Of a stretch of 64,000 nt of DNA, positions 1-8,327 are shown one piece after another (position 1 is the stretch's first letter; every line of letters starts with the position of its first letter). The translations under genes and the position numbers were made by a program. The DNA is from Rothia nasimurium (GTDB lineage: Bacteria; Actinomycetota; Actinomycetes; Actinomycetales; Micrococcaceae). The stretch is taken from assembly GCF_928382285.1 (NCBI RefSeq), contig NZ_CAKMSS010000001.1, forward strand, positions 124,001 to 188,000, given 5' to 3'. A model generated the notes under the pieces. The model was not told the DNA's origin, searched no databases, and saw only the letters and a list, made by a program, of their open reading frames with translations.

Positions 1-1213
1 GGTCCTGGGACCGGCCCAGCAGGGACACCAGGGTGGACTTGCCGGCACCCGAAGGCCCAATCACAGCCACAAATTCACCCGGCTCCACCGTCAGATTCAG
101 GCCGCGCAGCACGGGGTTGCCCTCGTACTCGGTGTATACGTCGTGAAAGACCAGGCGACCTGTTACCTCGCCCAGAGGCTCAGGTGTCTCAAGCTGGGCG
201 AGGTCGTTTTCCACGTCCATAAGGTCAGCGACGCGCTCGCCGCTTGCCGTAGCGCGGGCGATTCGGCCGGTGTATTTTGCCATATCGCGCAGGGGCTTCA
301 TGGTGGTTTTGAGGTAGGTGGTAAAGAGCACCAGATCCCCGATGGTCATGTGGTTTTCCATGACGCGCCAGGCGCCGCCCACCATCACGGCAGCGGTTGC
401 AATCCCCACGATCACGTCGGTTCCGCGCTCCAGTCGCGCAGCCAGGCGGCGGGAGCGGACCCCGTCCTTCAAAGACTTCTTATTGGCCACCACGAAGCGC
501 TGGCCGATGTGCTCCTGCAGACTGTAGGCCTGGACCACCTTAATGGAGGAAAGTGACTCCTGGGCGGTATTTGCTAGCTGGCCTTCTGCCTTGCGGGTGC
601 GGCGGGAGGCTTGAGTGATCTTGCGGGCGGTGCCGCGGGAGATCAGCGGGAAGACGATGAGGGCTACGACCACGACCAGGGAGAGCACCGGGTCAATGAC
701 CATCATGACGATGAGCATGACGACCAAGGTGAGCATGTTAGCCATCAGAGGCAGACCTGCGGTGACCGCTACTTCTTGCAGCTTGGCTACGTCACCCACG
801 ATGCGCTGGACGGTATCTGCCGAGCGGTTGCGGGCGTGGAAGCCCTGGTGCAGGTCTTGTACGTGGTTGAAAACCCGGGCCCGCAACAGGGTCGAGGCAC
901 GGGAACCGACCAGGGTGAAGGCTACCGTAGCAAGGTAGTTGGTAAAGGCACGGAGCGCCACGATGAGGATCAGGACGAGGCCGCACCATAGGATGAGGGA
1001 CCAGGACGCGGCGGGCCCGCTTTGCTGGGCACCCAGGCTCACCGACAGGGCGTCAACCACAAATTTGAGCGGCCAGGGTTCAAGCACACGAAAGGCAACC
1101 TCAAGAAGCAGGGCTAAAGTGCCACCTGCTGCCAGGGTTTTCTGCGGCTTTATATCGGGGCCGATCAGTTCAAGGGTGCGGCGCAGGGCCTTTTTCTGTA
1201 TGCGTTTAGCCAT
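1..1213 (-). CDS. ABC transporter, exporter type with fused permease and ATPase (3' end outside window)
   Basis: The reading frame opens at ATG 1213 and stays open to the window edge, giving 404 residues; the C-terminal part of the ATPase is missing. Residues about 20-300 are a hydrophobic type-1 exporter membrane domain. A Walker A motif GPSGAGKST lies at residues 386-394. The start is one base after the stop of the upstream glycosyltransferase, so this is the last visible gene of a four-gene operon with three glycosyltransferases. A half-transporter of this kind usually dimerises and exports lipids, glycolipids or peptides. Export of the product made by the neighbouring transferases is an inference from context; the substrate cannot be read from the sequence. 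Confidence 0.85.
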   Translation of the reverse strand, partial: MAKRIQKKALRRTLELIGPDIKPQKTLAAGGTLALLLEVAFRVLEPWPLKFVVDALSVSLGAQQSGPAASWSLILWCGLVLILIVALRAFTNYLATVAFTLVGSRASTLLRARVFNHVQDLHQGFHARNRSADTVQRIVGDVAKLQEVAVTAGLPLMANMLTLVVMLIVMMVIDPVLSLVVVVALIVFPLISRGTARKITQASRRTRKAEGQLANTAQESLSSIKVVQAYSLQEHIGQRFVVANKKSLKDGVRSRRLAARLERGTDVIVGIATAAVMVGGAWRVMENHMTIGDLVLFTTYLKTTMKPLRDMAKYTGRIARATASGERVADLMDVENDLAQLETPEPLGEVTGRLVFHDVYTEYEGNPVLRGLNLTVEPGEFVAVIGPSGAGKSTLVSLLGRSQD

Positions 1214-1214
1214 C

Positions 1215-2318
1215 CTAGTACCCCGCCAGGCTCATGATGCGGGTGACGGCCTGCTCCCAGGAGTGCTTCTGAACAGCCAGTTCGCGGGCCCGTTTGCCGT
1301 AGCTGGCGCGGAGCTGATGATCGGCTGCCAGCTCATCGATAGCGCGGGCCAGGGCTTGCGGGTCAGAGCCGGGAACCAAGGTGCCTGCCCCCTCAATGGT
1401 TTCAGGGATCTGGCCGATACCCGTTGCTACCACGGGCAGACCGGCAGCCAGGTACTCATAGACTTTTAGAGGTGAAAAGTAGTGCTCGCTATTGTCTGAG
1501 GGAGCAGGGTAGGGGGCAACGCCGATCGCTGAGCCTGCAATGGCTGCGGGCATCTCTTCGGGGGCAATGGCACCGGCGAAATCTACCTCTAAGCCAAGCT
1601 GGGCTGCCTGGTTTTCAAGAGCTTCACGCTCGGGCCCGTCACCGAGGATGCGCAGTCTCCAGGGTTCCTTGGCCAGGGTAGCAGCCGCAATCAGGTCTGA
1701 GACGCCGTGCCAGGGCTTGAGGGTGCCCACGAAGGTGACAATCACGCCCCGGTCGCTTTCGGGAGCGGGGGTAATACGGCTGATGCTTACGCCGTTGGGC
1801 ACAGTGGTTACCTGCGCTCCGGGCACCTTCTGCTCTGCCCATGAGCGCACCTGATCCGAGACAGCGATCACAGCTGAGGCTGCTCTTACCTGACGCGCTA
1901 GTGCATCGTGGGCCTGGTCTTCGTGGACGAGCACGCGGTGGGTCTTTTGCTCTTCGATCAGGGGAGCATTGACCTCCAGTACACCGGGCAGGCCGCTGTC
2001 GGCCAGGACCGTGGAGAAGAGGGAATAACGCTCGTAGACAAAGTCGGCACCCCACTCCTGGAGATCTGCCACCATGTGCGCTGCTACCTGCTGCTGGGCA
2101 ATTTCGCGCTCACCGGCGTCCTTACTCTCAATGCGGTAGAGCTCAAGGGGCACACCAGCCAAATCCACGGGAACCTGCTTGCCGCTACGGGTAGCAAAAA
2201 TTTTGACCTCGTGGCCACGGCCCAGTAGCTCGCGCACAACTTCCTGAATATGGACTGAAGCCCCCTTGCTACCAAAAACGGGAATGCCCGGGTCAACACA
2301 AACATAGGCAATACGCAT
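1215..2318 (-). CDS. Glycosyltransferase family 4
   Basis: A 367-residue GT-B fold enzyme that transfers a sugar from an activated donor, presumably at the inner face of the membrane. The N-terminus has the GT4 glycine-rich segment (FGSKGASVHIQE, about residues 15-26). The C-terminal donor-binding half contains SPLKVYEYLAAGLPVV (about residues 280-295), the family's conserved acidic helix. There are two bases between the stop of the upstream glycosyltransferase and this ATG, and one base between this stop and the ABC transporter start, so the genes are almost certainly co-transcribed and translationally coupled. Donor and acceptor cannot be predicted. Confidence 0.85.
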   Translation of the reverse strand: MRIAYVCVDPGIPVFGSKGASVHIQEVVRELLGRGHEVKIFATRSGKQVPVDLAGVPLELYRIESKDAGEREIAQQQVAAHMVADLQEWGADFVYERYSLFSTVLADSGLPGVLEVNAPLIEEQKTHRVLVHEDQAHDALARQVRAASAVIAVSDQVRSWAEQKVPGAQVTTVPNGVSISRITPAPESDRGVIVTFVGTLKPWHGVSDLIAAATLAKEPWRLRILGDGPEREALENQAAQLGLEVDFAGAIAPEEMPAAIAGSAIGVAPYPAPSDNSEHYFSPLKVYEYLAAGLPVVATGIGQIPETIEGAGTLVPGSDPQALARAIDELAADHQLRASYGKRARELAVQKHSWEQAVTRIMSLAGY

Positions 2319-2320
2319 GA

Positions 2321-3544
2321 TTATTTCTTTCCTTCTCGATTAGAGGGCTGGTTCAAAGCAGCCAGGGCCCGGGCCTGGGAGCGGCTATCGAAAGACTGCT
2401 CGATGAGTGCGCGGGCGGCACGGGACAGCGCCAGGGTATCGACCTGACCGGTTGCTACCGCCTCGAGAGCATCAGCCAGGCCGGTAATATCTTTGGGTTC
2501 CAGTAGCAGACCGGTTTCGCGGTCGTGAACGACCTCAGGCAGACCGGTCACGCTGGTGGCAATGACCGGCGCACCGCTTGCCATGGCTTCAAGGACGACG
2601 GTGGGCAACCCGTCCATGTTGCCGTCGGCTGCCGGGATGCAGGGGGCCGCGAAGACATGGGCGTCGGCCAGCAGTGCGCAAACCTCCTGCTGGGTGAGGG
2701 GACCGGGGAAGGTAACCCTATCGCCCAGCTCTAGCTCAGCCACCTGCTGCTTGAGGGCAGGGGTCAGCTCGCCTGACCCACCCAGGGTGAGGCGGACGTC
2801 CACACCCCGCTCAACGGTGAGTTTGAGGGCGTCTAGCAGCTCGGCAAACCCCTTTTTCGTAACGTGCCTGCCGACCGCAACCACCTGCAGAGGCTGGCCG
2901 GGCTGGGGCTGAGGGGGAGTGGAGTAGGGAAAGCGGTCAAGTTCTAGAGCGTTGTACTGCAGCACGACGTTAGCGCCGGTACCTTCTAGCACCCGGTTGA
3001 GGTACCGCTGGTTGTAGCGGGAGATAGCGATCGTGTGCTGGGCATCGCCACAAATCCGGCGAAGCCAGCCCATATCAACCGACTCATGGAAAATATCTTT
3101 AGCGTGGGTTGTTACCGTGTAGGGAATACCGGTGAGCTGGTGGGCAACCCAGGCCATGCGCCCGGCCAAAGACGCAAAGTGGGCATGAAGGTGGGTAATG
3201 CCGTCCTGCTGGATGCGCTGGGCCAGCGTCACGCCCTGTAGCACGTCTGAGGCAGAAAGTTCTAGCAGCTGGGGGAGAATACGGCCAAAGCGCTCACGCA
3301 TTGCTGCGGTGGGAAGGGAATGGGCGATTTGCTCCCAGAACCTAGCTGACTGGCTAGCACGCGGAATCCAGGCAACAGGTGCTTGAACCCGGGCCAGTTC
3401 GGGGTGAAAACGGGTGTCGGTGGTGGGGCGAAGAGCGTAAATATTCAGGTCTTCACCGGCAGCTTCACGCGCTAGAATTTCGGTCACCACAAAGGTCTCA
3501 GAAAACCTGGGGTAGACCTTGAGCACATAACCTATGCGGGGCAT
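2321..3544 (-). CDS. Glycosyltransferase family 4 (second)
   Basis: A 407-residue GT4 protein. The N-terminal start MPRIGYVLKVYPRFSETFV is typical of colanic-acid/exopolysaccharide type transferases. HLHAHFAS near residue 140 and the C-terminal EAMASGAPVIAT plus GLPEVV near residue 325 mark the donor site. Its start overlaps the end of the upstream COG4671-like transferase by 13 bases and its stop is two bases before the next gene. It is one of three different transferases in the operon, which suggests sequential addition of sugars to one glycan. The specificity is unknown. Confidence 0.85.
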   Translation of the reverse strand: MPRIGYVLKVYPRFSETFVVTEILAREAAGEDLNIYALRPTTDTRFHPELARVQAPVAWIPRASQSARFWEQIAHSLPTAAMRERFGRILPQLLELSASDVLQGVTLAQRIQQDGITHLHAHFASLAGRMAWVAHQLTGIPYTVTTHAKDIFHESVDMGWLRRICGDAQHTIAISRYNQRYLNRVLEGTGANVVLQYNALELDRFPYSTPPQPQPGQPLQVVAVGRHVTKKGFAELLDALKLTVERGVDVRLTLGGSGELTPALKQQVAELELGDRVTFPGPLTQQEVCALLADAHVFAAPCIPAADGNMDGLPTVVLEAMASGAPVIATSVTGLPEVVHDRETGLLLEPKDITGLADALEAVATGQVDTLALSRAARALIEQSFDSRSQARALAALNQPSNREGKK

Positions 3545-4749
3545 GAGTCCTCCTGAACCGGGGTAGGGCGGTGGCTACCCACCACAATTTCTGCAACAAG
3601 GGTGGCGGTGCGCCACAGGCCATCTCGTTCGATATGGGTACGATCCACCCGACGGTGAACCGCCTCCGCTAGCCAGTTTTCAGCTGCGGCGATAGTTAGC
3701 TCATGGGCCCGGCAGTAATCGACCACACCGTGATCGCTCATTGCCTGTGCCCTGATGAGCTGTTCGGTTCGCGGGGTTTCTCGGGGAACAATGAGCGCCG
3801 GCGTGCTTGATGCCAGCACCTCATTGGTGGTGTTATACCCGCCCATACACACCACAGCGGCAGCCTGATCAATATAGTGACTTAGCCCGGGCAGAGAATG
3901 CAGAACACCGGTGGCAGGGGCAGCTAACTGAACCAGACGATCAAACTTCTCGGTAGCCAGCTGGGGGCCGGTCACCACGAGATGATCGAAACCGTCGGGC
4001 ACGCGCGCCTGCACGAGAATTTCTAGCAGAGCCGCGCCGTCCTCCCCACCACCGGCTGTGGTTAAAATGAAGGGCCGCTTGTGCTGAATCAGCTGGGGCG
4101 GTTCAGCTTCGCCCCGGCCGAGGGCCAGATAGCCTGTGAACTTAGCCTTATCGGCCAGCTCCTCCGGTATCTCACCCGCCTCAACCGGGTTGTGCACGGA
4201 AGGGTCGCCGTAAATCCAGAGGGAGTCGATGACCGACCTCAGGTCAGCAGGGTCTCCGTTCTTGTACCATTCGGCATGGGCTACCTGCGGGGCATCCAGC
4301 ACCTCACGAAGACCAAGCACGACGTGGGCAAACGGGTTGCGCTCGCGAAGGGCCGCGAGCGGCTGCTGGAGTTCACGCATGACCCCAAAAATATGCCGGT
4401 CAATAATCACAACATCGGGGTTGAAACTCAACAGCGAGGCGTGCAGCAGCTGGGAACGTAGCTCGACCAGTAACGAGGTGGGGGCACCGAGAGAGCGGGA
4501 GGCGTACTCACCTTTTGCCTTACGAATACTCGGGATGAAAACCCAGTCAAAACCTGCTGGCAGAGGAAAGACACTGGCCTGAGGCAGCCCGGAGACCAAC
4601 AGACCCGCGACAGGGCGGCCGGTGAGCTCGGGCACGGTACGCGCTATATGGTGGGCAATTGCCAGGTTTCGGCGCACATGCCCCAGCCCCTGCGAATCAT
4701 GGCTGTAGAGCACAACGCGCACCGGTTCGGTGGTGTGAGTGTGGTGCAT
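3532..4749 (-). CDS. COG4671/GT28-like predicted glycosyltransferase
   Basis: A 405-residue MurG-like GT-B protein and the first gene of the operon. The N-terminus carries VVLYSHDSQGLGHVRRNLAIA, a nucleotide-sugar transferase type loop. The C-terminal half has CMGGYNTTNEVLASSTPALIVPRETPRTEQ (about residues 300-330), like the donor-binding region of GT28 enzymes. This predicted transferase family is common in actinobacteria next to GT4 genes. About 200 bases of non-coding sequence with an inverted repeat separate it from ppgK, so a promoter is expected in 4750-4870. The acceptor is unknown. Confidence 0.75.
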   Translation of the reverse strand: MHHTHTTEPVRVVLYSHDSQGLGHVRRNLAIAHHIARTVPELTGRPVAGLLVSGLPQASVFPLPAGFDWVFIPSIRKAKGEYASRSLGAPTSLLVELRSQLLHASLLSFNPDVVIIDRHIFGVMRELQQPLAALRERNPFAHVVLGLREVLDAPQVAHAEWYKNGDPADLRSVIDSLWIYGDPSVHNPVEAGEIPEELADKAKFTGYLALGRGEAEPPQLIQHKRPFILTTAGGGEDGAALLEILVQARVPDGFDHLVVTGPQLATEKFDRLVQLAAPATGVLHSLPGLSHYIDQAAAVVCMGGYNTTNEVLASSTPALIVPRETPRTEQLIRAQAMSDHGVVDYCRAHELTIAAAENWLAEAVHRRVDRTHIERDGLWRTATLVAEIVVGSHRPTPVQEDSCPA

Positions 4750-4874
4750 GAAGTGTGTTTCTCAAAGAGACCGGCCCCGCGAAAGGCCGGTCGACGAATG
4801 ATTGTCTAAGAAACTTTACGGAGCTTTCATTAAGGGAACATGAAAATAAATCGCAGTCACTAAAGAGGGGACAC

Positions 4875-4934
4875 AAGGACGCCGCCCACCCACCTTCTGC
4901 CTTACGGCAAGAAAGGTGCGCGGGCGGCGTCCTT
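4875..4934. terminator. Long inverted repeat downstream of ppgK
   Basis: Perfect 13-base arms AAGGACGCCGCCC (4875-4887) and GGGCGGCGTCCTT (4922-4934) flank a 34-base loop. It lies just past the ppgK stop on the minus strand and probably ends that transcript. There is no strong U-tract, so it may be only part of a terminator. Confidence 0.5.
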
Positions 4935-4955
4935 ATCTTGGGGAGCTAGCGGCGC

Positions 4956-5801
4956 CTAGCCCTGGGCGGCGGCGCGGCGCTCGTGTTCGCTGGGGTGGCC
5001 AGCTGCCCACAGGGCAGCACCCACAATGCCAGCGTTGTTCCGCAGCTGGGCCATGACCATGGGGGTGCGGATTTCATCCTCAAAGTAGGGCATAAACTTC
5101 TCGGGGTTCTTCGAGATGCCACCGCCGATGATGAACAGGTCAGGGGAGAAGAGGAACTCCACGTGGGAGAAGTAGCGCTGCAAACGCTTACCGTACTTCT
5201 TCCAGGACAGCTCGTGAATCTCACGGGCACGGGCTGAGGCACGGGACTCAGCATTGTGGCCGTCAATCTCAAGATGCCCCAGCTCGGTGTTGGGAATCAG
5301 CTGCCCGTTAATAATGAGGGCTGAACCGATACCGGTGCCCAGGGTAATCACGGCGATCAGGCCGTCCTTGTCCTTACCCTGGCCGTAGGTAGCCTCGGCC
5401 AGGCCGGCAGCGTCCGCGTCGTTCAGGGCGTAGACGGTACGTCCGCCCAGGGCCTCGCTCATGATGCCCTCAAGGTCAGCACCAATCCAGGACTCGTGCA
5501 CATTCGCAGCAGAAAGGGTAACACCGTTCTTCACGATGGCGGGGAAGTCGATACCGATAGCCGCATCGGGCAGGGGAGCAAGCTCACGGCCCTGCAGCTC
5601 ATCAACGATTTCACGAACCACAGATGCGCAGGCCTCGGGGGTGGCAGGCTGCGGGGTGGGGATGCGGAAGCGCTCGCCCACCAGCTGGCCGGTGCGGATA
5701 TCAACGATACCGCCCTTCATGCCGGTGCCTCCGATATCGATACCGATAACCAGGTCAGCTGCGGTAGGTGCCGGGACCTCGGGGGTGACTGCGTCAGTCA
5801 T
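4956..5801 (-). CDS. ppgK: Polyphosphate glucokinase
   Basis: A 281-residue ROK-family kinase that phosphorylates glucose to glucose-6-phosphate using polyphosphate or ATP in the cytoplasm. Phosphate-binding [12 protein letters not shown] lies near residues 19-30 and [10 protein letters not shown] near residues 153-162, followed by the ELGHLEIDG segment (about residues 173-181). The lack of the ROK cysteine cluster fits the actinobacterial PpgK branch. A clear AAAGGAG precedes the ATG by five bases. The gene follows map by 26 bases on the same strand, so the two are probably one transcript. PpgK is the usual main glucokinase in actinobacteria. Confidence 0.92.
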   Translation of the reverse strand: MTDAVTPEVPAPTAADLVIGIDIGGTGMKGGIVDIRTGQLVGERFRIPTPQPATPEACASVVREIVDELQGRELAPLPDAAIGIDFPAIVKNGVTLSAANVHESWIGADLEGIMSEALGGRTVYALNDADAAGLAEATYGQGKDKDGLIAVITLGTGIGSALIINGQLIPNTELGHLEIDGHNAESRASARAREIHELSWKKYGKRLQRYFSHVEFLFSPDLFIIGGGISKNPEKFMPYFEDEIRTPMVMAQLRNNAGIVGAALWAAGHPSEHERRAAAQG

Positions 5802-5827
5802 GAGCGCTCCTTTGAGAGTGATGGTGT

Positions 5828-6733
5828 TTAGGGCAGGGTAAGGATGTCAACGCCGTCGGCGGTGACAACCATGGTGTGTTCAAACTGGGCGGTACGCTTG
5901 CGATCGCGGGTAACGACGGTCCAGTCGTCCTCCCACATATCCCATTCGATAGTGCCCAGGGTGAGCATGGGTTCAATGGTGAAAATCATGCCCTCTTCGA
6001 TGACGGTGTTGTAGGCAGGGGCCGCATCGTAGTGGGGGATAATCAGGCCGGAGTGGAATTCACGGCCCACACCGTGACCGGTAAAGTCACGCACCACGCC
6101 GTAGCCAAAGCGGGCGGCGTACTTTTCGATGACGCGCCCGATGACGTTGATTTCGCGGCCGGGGCGTACCGCCTTCATGGCGCGGTTCAGGGCCTCTTCG
6201 GTGCGCTCAACCAGCAGGCGGGACTCTTCATCCACATCCCCAACGAGCAGGGTGCGGTTGGTGTCACCGTGCATATCGTGCAGGTAGGCGGTCACGTCGA
6301 GGTTGAGAATATCGCCGTCTTCAAGCACGGTGGAGTCGGGGATACCGTGGCAGATGACCTCGTTCAGCGAGGTGCACACGCTCTTGGTGAAGCCGCGGTA
6401 GTCAACGGTTGAGGGGTAGGCCCCGTGGTCGCAGATGTATTCGTGCACCAAGACGTCGATGTCGTTGGTGGTGGTGCCGGGAACAGCGATCTTTTCAGCT
6501 TCAACAATGGCACCGGCGGCAATTTTGCCGGCCGCCCGCACCTTTTCTACTTCTTCGGGGGTGTAGAAGTTTGAGCCCTGACCCTCGTTGGCTTCGGGCT
6601 TGCCCACGTATTCGGGGCGGACGATGTGCGCCGGTACCGGGCGCATGGGGGCTACAACGCCGGGCGTTAGGTTGCCCACGGGGGCTTTACCCGGCTCAGC
6701 GGGGAGGTTGTGGCTGTTAGATGATGTCGACAT
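5828..6733 (-). CDS. map: Methionine aminopeptidase, type I
   Basis: A 301-residue metalloprotease that removes the initiator methionine from nascent proteins. It has about 45 extra N-terminal residues compared with the short bacterial form, as in mycobacterial MapB. Metal ligands are visible in order: aspartates in [10 protein letters not shown] and [10 protein letters not shown], histidine in [10 protein letters not shown], glutamate in GMIFTIEPM and the last glutamate in TAQFEHTM. It is followed by ppgK after 26 bases. The upstream neighbour, a small SPOR-like gene, is divergent, so a promoter lies in 6734-6856. Confidence 0.95.
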   Translation of the reverse strand: MSTSSNSHNLPAEPGKAPVGNLTPGVVAPMRPVPAHIVRPEYVGKPEANEGQGSNFYTPEEVEKVRAAGKIAAGAIVEAEKIAVPGTTTNDIDVLVHEYICDHGAYPSTVDYRGFTKSVCTSLNEVICHGIPDSTVLEDGDILNLDVTAYLHDMHGDTNRTLLVGDVDEESRLLVERTEEALNRAMKAVRPGREINVIGRVIEKYAARFGYGVVRDFTGHGVGREFHSGLIIPHYDAAPAYNTVIEEGMIFTIEPMLTLGTIEWDMWEDDWTVVTRDRKRTAQFEHTMVVTADGVDILTLP

Positions 6734-6856
6734 GCCTTCTAGCTTATCCGCTGCGCACCGGCTGGCCCGCCTAGGAGCGTTGCCAAAAGCTGTATCTTTT
6801 GCCTAACCGGGCGTAAAGTGGTGCGTGCAACATTCTATAAGAGAGAAGGCAGCACA

Positions 6857-7057
6857 ATGTCACTGAACGACTACACCCCCGGCCCCCACGACACCCAGTA
6901 CTGGTACAACCTGAGCACCGGCCAGGTCGAAGAGGGCCAGCAGTCCAAAATCACCGAGCTCTGGGGCCCCTTCAGCACCCGCGAAGAAGCAGAGCATGCC
7001 ATGGAGAAGGCGAAGAAGCGCAACGAAGAATGGGACGAGGGTAAGGACGCCTGGTAA
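6857..7057 (+). CDS. Small SPOR-domain-like protein
   Basis: A 66-residue protein. GAGAGAAGG about seven bases before ATG 6857 decides the start; an in-frame GTG at 6818 is less likely. The sequence YWYNLSTGQVEEG, then LWGPFSTREEAEHAMEKA, resembles the actinobacterial short SPOR proteins, in which the 'GPF..REEAE..' part matches one SPOR repeat. No signal peptide is present, so it is probably cytoplasmic. Function is unknown. It is convergent with panB and followed by the structured repeat at 7086-7196. Confidence 0.7.
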   Translation: MSLNDYTPGPHDTQYWYNLSTGQVEEGQQSKITELWGPFSTREEAEHAMEKAKKRNEEWDEGKDAW

Positions 7058-7085
7058 GGAAGGAATTTTTCACTAGCGTTGAGAA

Positions 7086-7196
7086 AGCTGACCCGGGCTC
7101 GCAGCGAAGCTGATGGCTCGGGGCTGGCGTGAATCACGTGTGAGCGCTAGCGAACCCGTGAGAGGGTCGGCAGCGAGCGCGAGCCCCGGGTTAGCT
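7086..7196. repeat. Structured intergenic repeat, copy 1
   Basis: The sequence between convergent genes (SPOR-like and panB) folds back on itself. The outer stem is AGCTGACCCGGGCTCGC (7086-7102) against GCGAGCCCCGGGTTAGCT (7179-7196), with one bulged G and one G-U pair. An inner stem TCACG pairs with CGTGA around the conserved core GAGCGCTAGCGAA. A second copy with about 85% identity lies at 12948-13051. Differences in the stems are compensatory, which supports a conserved structure. No gene is encoded. It may be a terminator or a REP-like mobile palindromic unit. Confidence 0.8.
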
Positions 7197-7226
7197 ACCT
7201 CCCCAACTCTTGGCAACGCAGAATTT

Positions 7227-8111
7227 TTAACTGTCGAACCTGTGTTCCGCCGCCGGGTAGGCGCCTGAGCGCACGTCTGCCCGGTAGGCGCTTGCTCCCT
7301 CAAAGAGGGTGTCGTAGAGGTTGGCGTACTGCTTGACGAAGCGGGCCATCTTGCCCTGGCGCAGCCCGAAGGCGTCCTGCCAGACGAGCACCTGCCCGCT
7401 GACGTCCGCGCCCGCCCCGATACCGATGATGGGGATGCGCACTGAGGCGTCGATGTCGGCGGCAACATCGGAGCGGGTCATTTCCATGAGCAGGCAGAAG
7501 GCACCGGCTTCTTCGAGGGCCAGGGCTGTGTCTTTGAGCGCCTGACCGCCGTCGCGGCCCTGCACCCGGTAGCCGCCGAGGGCGTGTTCAGACTGGGGCG
7601 TGAAGCCGATGTGAGCCATCACGGGTATGCCCGCTGCAACCATGGCGCGCACGTGGTCTACGTGGTGGGCGGTGGCTTCCATTTTGACCGCGTGCGCTCC
7701 GCCTTCTTTCATGAAGCGCACGGCGGTTGCTACGGCCTGGACGGGGGATTGCTCGTAGGAGCCAAAGGGCAGGTCAGCGACGACCATAGCCCGCTTGGCT
7801 GCGGTAGAAACAGCTTTGACCAGGGGAATCATCTCGTCAACGGTAATGGTGAGGGTTGATTCGTGCCCCAGCACATTGTTGCCCGCAGAGTCGCCAATGA
7901 GCAGCAGTTCGATGCCGGCCCGGTCGAAGATGGTGGCGGTCAGGGCGTCGTAGCTGGTGAGCATGGCGAACTTTTCACCGGCGTCCTTGGCCTGCTGCAG
8001 GTGCACGGTGCGCACCTTTTTGACGGCGAGGACGCTTGCCTCAGCGTCCTGAGGGGTATTGGCGGGGGTGGGGTTTGAGGACCCGTAGGGTGCTGTTTCT
8101 TCGTTGAGCAT
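7227..8111 (-). CDS. panB: 3-methyl-2-oxobutanoate hydroxymethyltransferase
   Basis: A 294-residue TIM-barrel enzyme that transfers a hydroxymethyl group from methylene-tetrahydrofolate to ketoisovalerate, the first step of pantothenate synthesis. The Mg-binding start MLTSYDALTATIFDRAGIELLLIGDS (in pieces, about residues 50-75), VVADLPFGSYE (about 115-125) and VKMEATAHH (about 142-150) are PanB hallmarks. An N-terminal extension of about 25 residues is low complexity. It is convergent with the SPOR-like gene and divergent from glnA2. No other pan gene is in the window. Confidence 0.95.
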   Translation of the reverse strand: MLNEETAPYGSSNPTPANTPQDAEASVLAVKKVRTVHLQQAKDAGEKFAMLTSYDALTATIFDRAGIELLLIGDSAGNNVLGHESTLTITVDEMIPLVKAVSTAAKRAMVVADLPFGSYEQSPVQAVATAVRFMKEGGAHAVKMEATAHHVDHVRAMVAAGIPVMAHIGFTPQSEHALGGYRVQGRDGGQALKDTALALEEAGAFCLLMEMTRSDVAADIDASVRIPIIGIGAGADVSGQVLVWQDAFGLRQGKMARFVKQYANLYDTLFEGASAYRADVRSGAYPAAEHRFDS

Positions 8112-8184
8112 GCTTTAACTCTAGTAGCCTGCAGGCGCACCGCAACCGGAGCGGGCCCGCTTTATCTCAGTCGGTGAAAGAAAT

Positions 8185-8200
8185 GTTTAAAACACGTTAC
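8185..8200 (+). promoter_or_regulatory. Candidate GlnR box upstream of glnA2
   Basis: The 16-mer GTTTAAAACACGTTAC reads on the other strand as GTAAC-n6-TAAAC, nine of ten conserved positions of the actinobacterial GlnR site gTnAC-n6-GaAAC. It lies 128 bases before the glnA2 start. Two better matches precede glnA. Nitrogen control by GlnR is an inference. Confidence 0.5.
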
Positions 8201-8327
8201 TGTTACCGGGGTCAGAGCGTGCCAGGTGGGCACGCGAGGCGGTTACGTTCTAGAGTTGATGCTAAGGATTCGTTTGCCCGCCCACCGGGGTGCGGGCGCC
8301 ACCTTTAGACATGAACGGATAGGTTAC

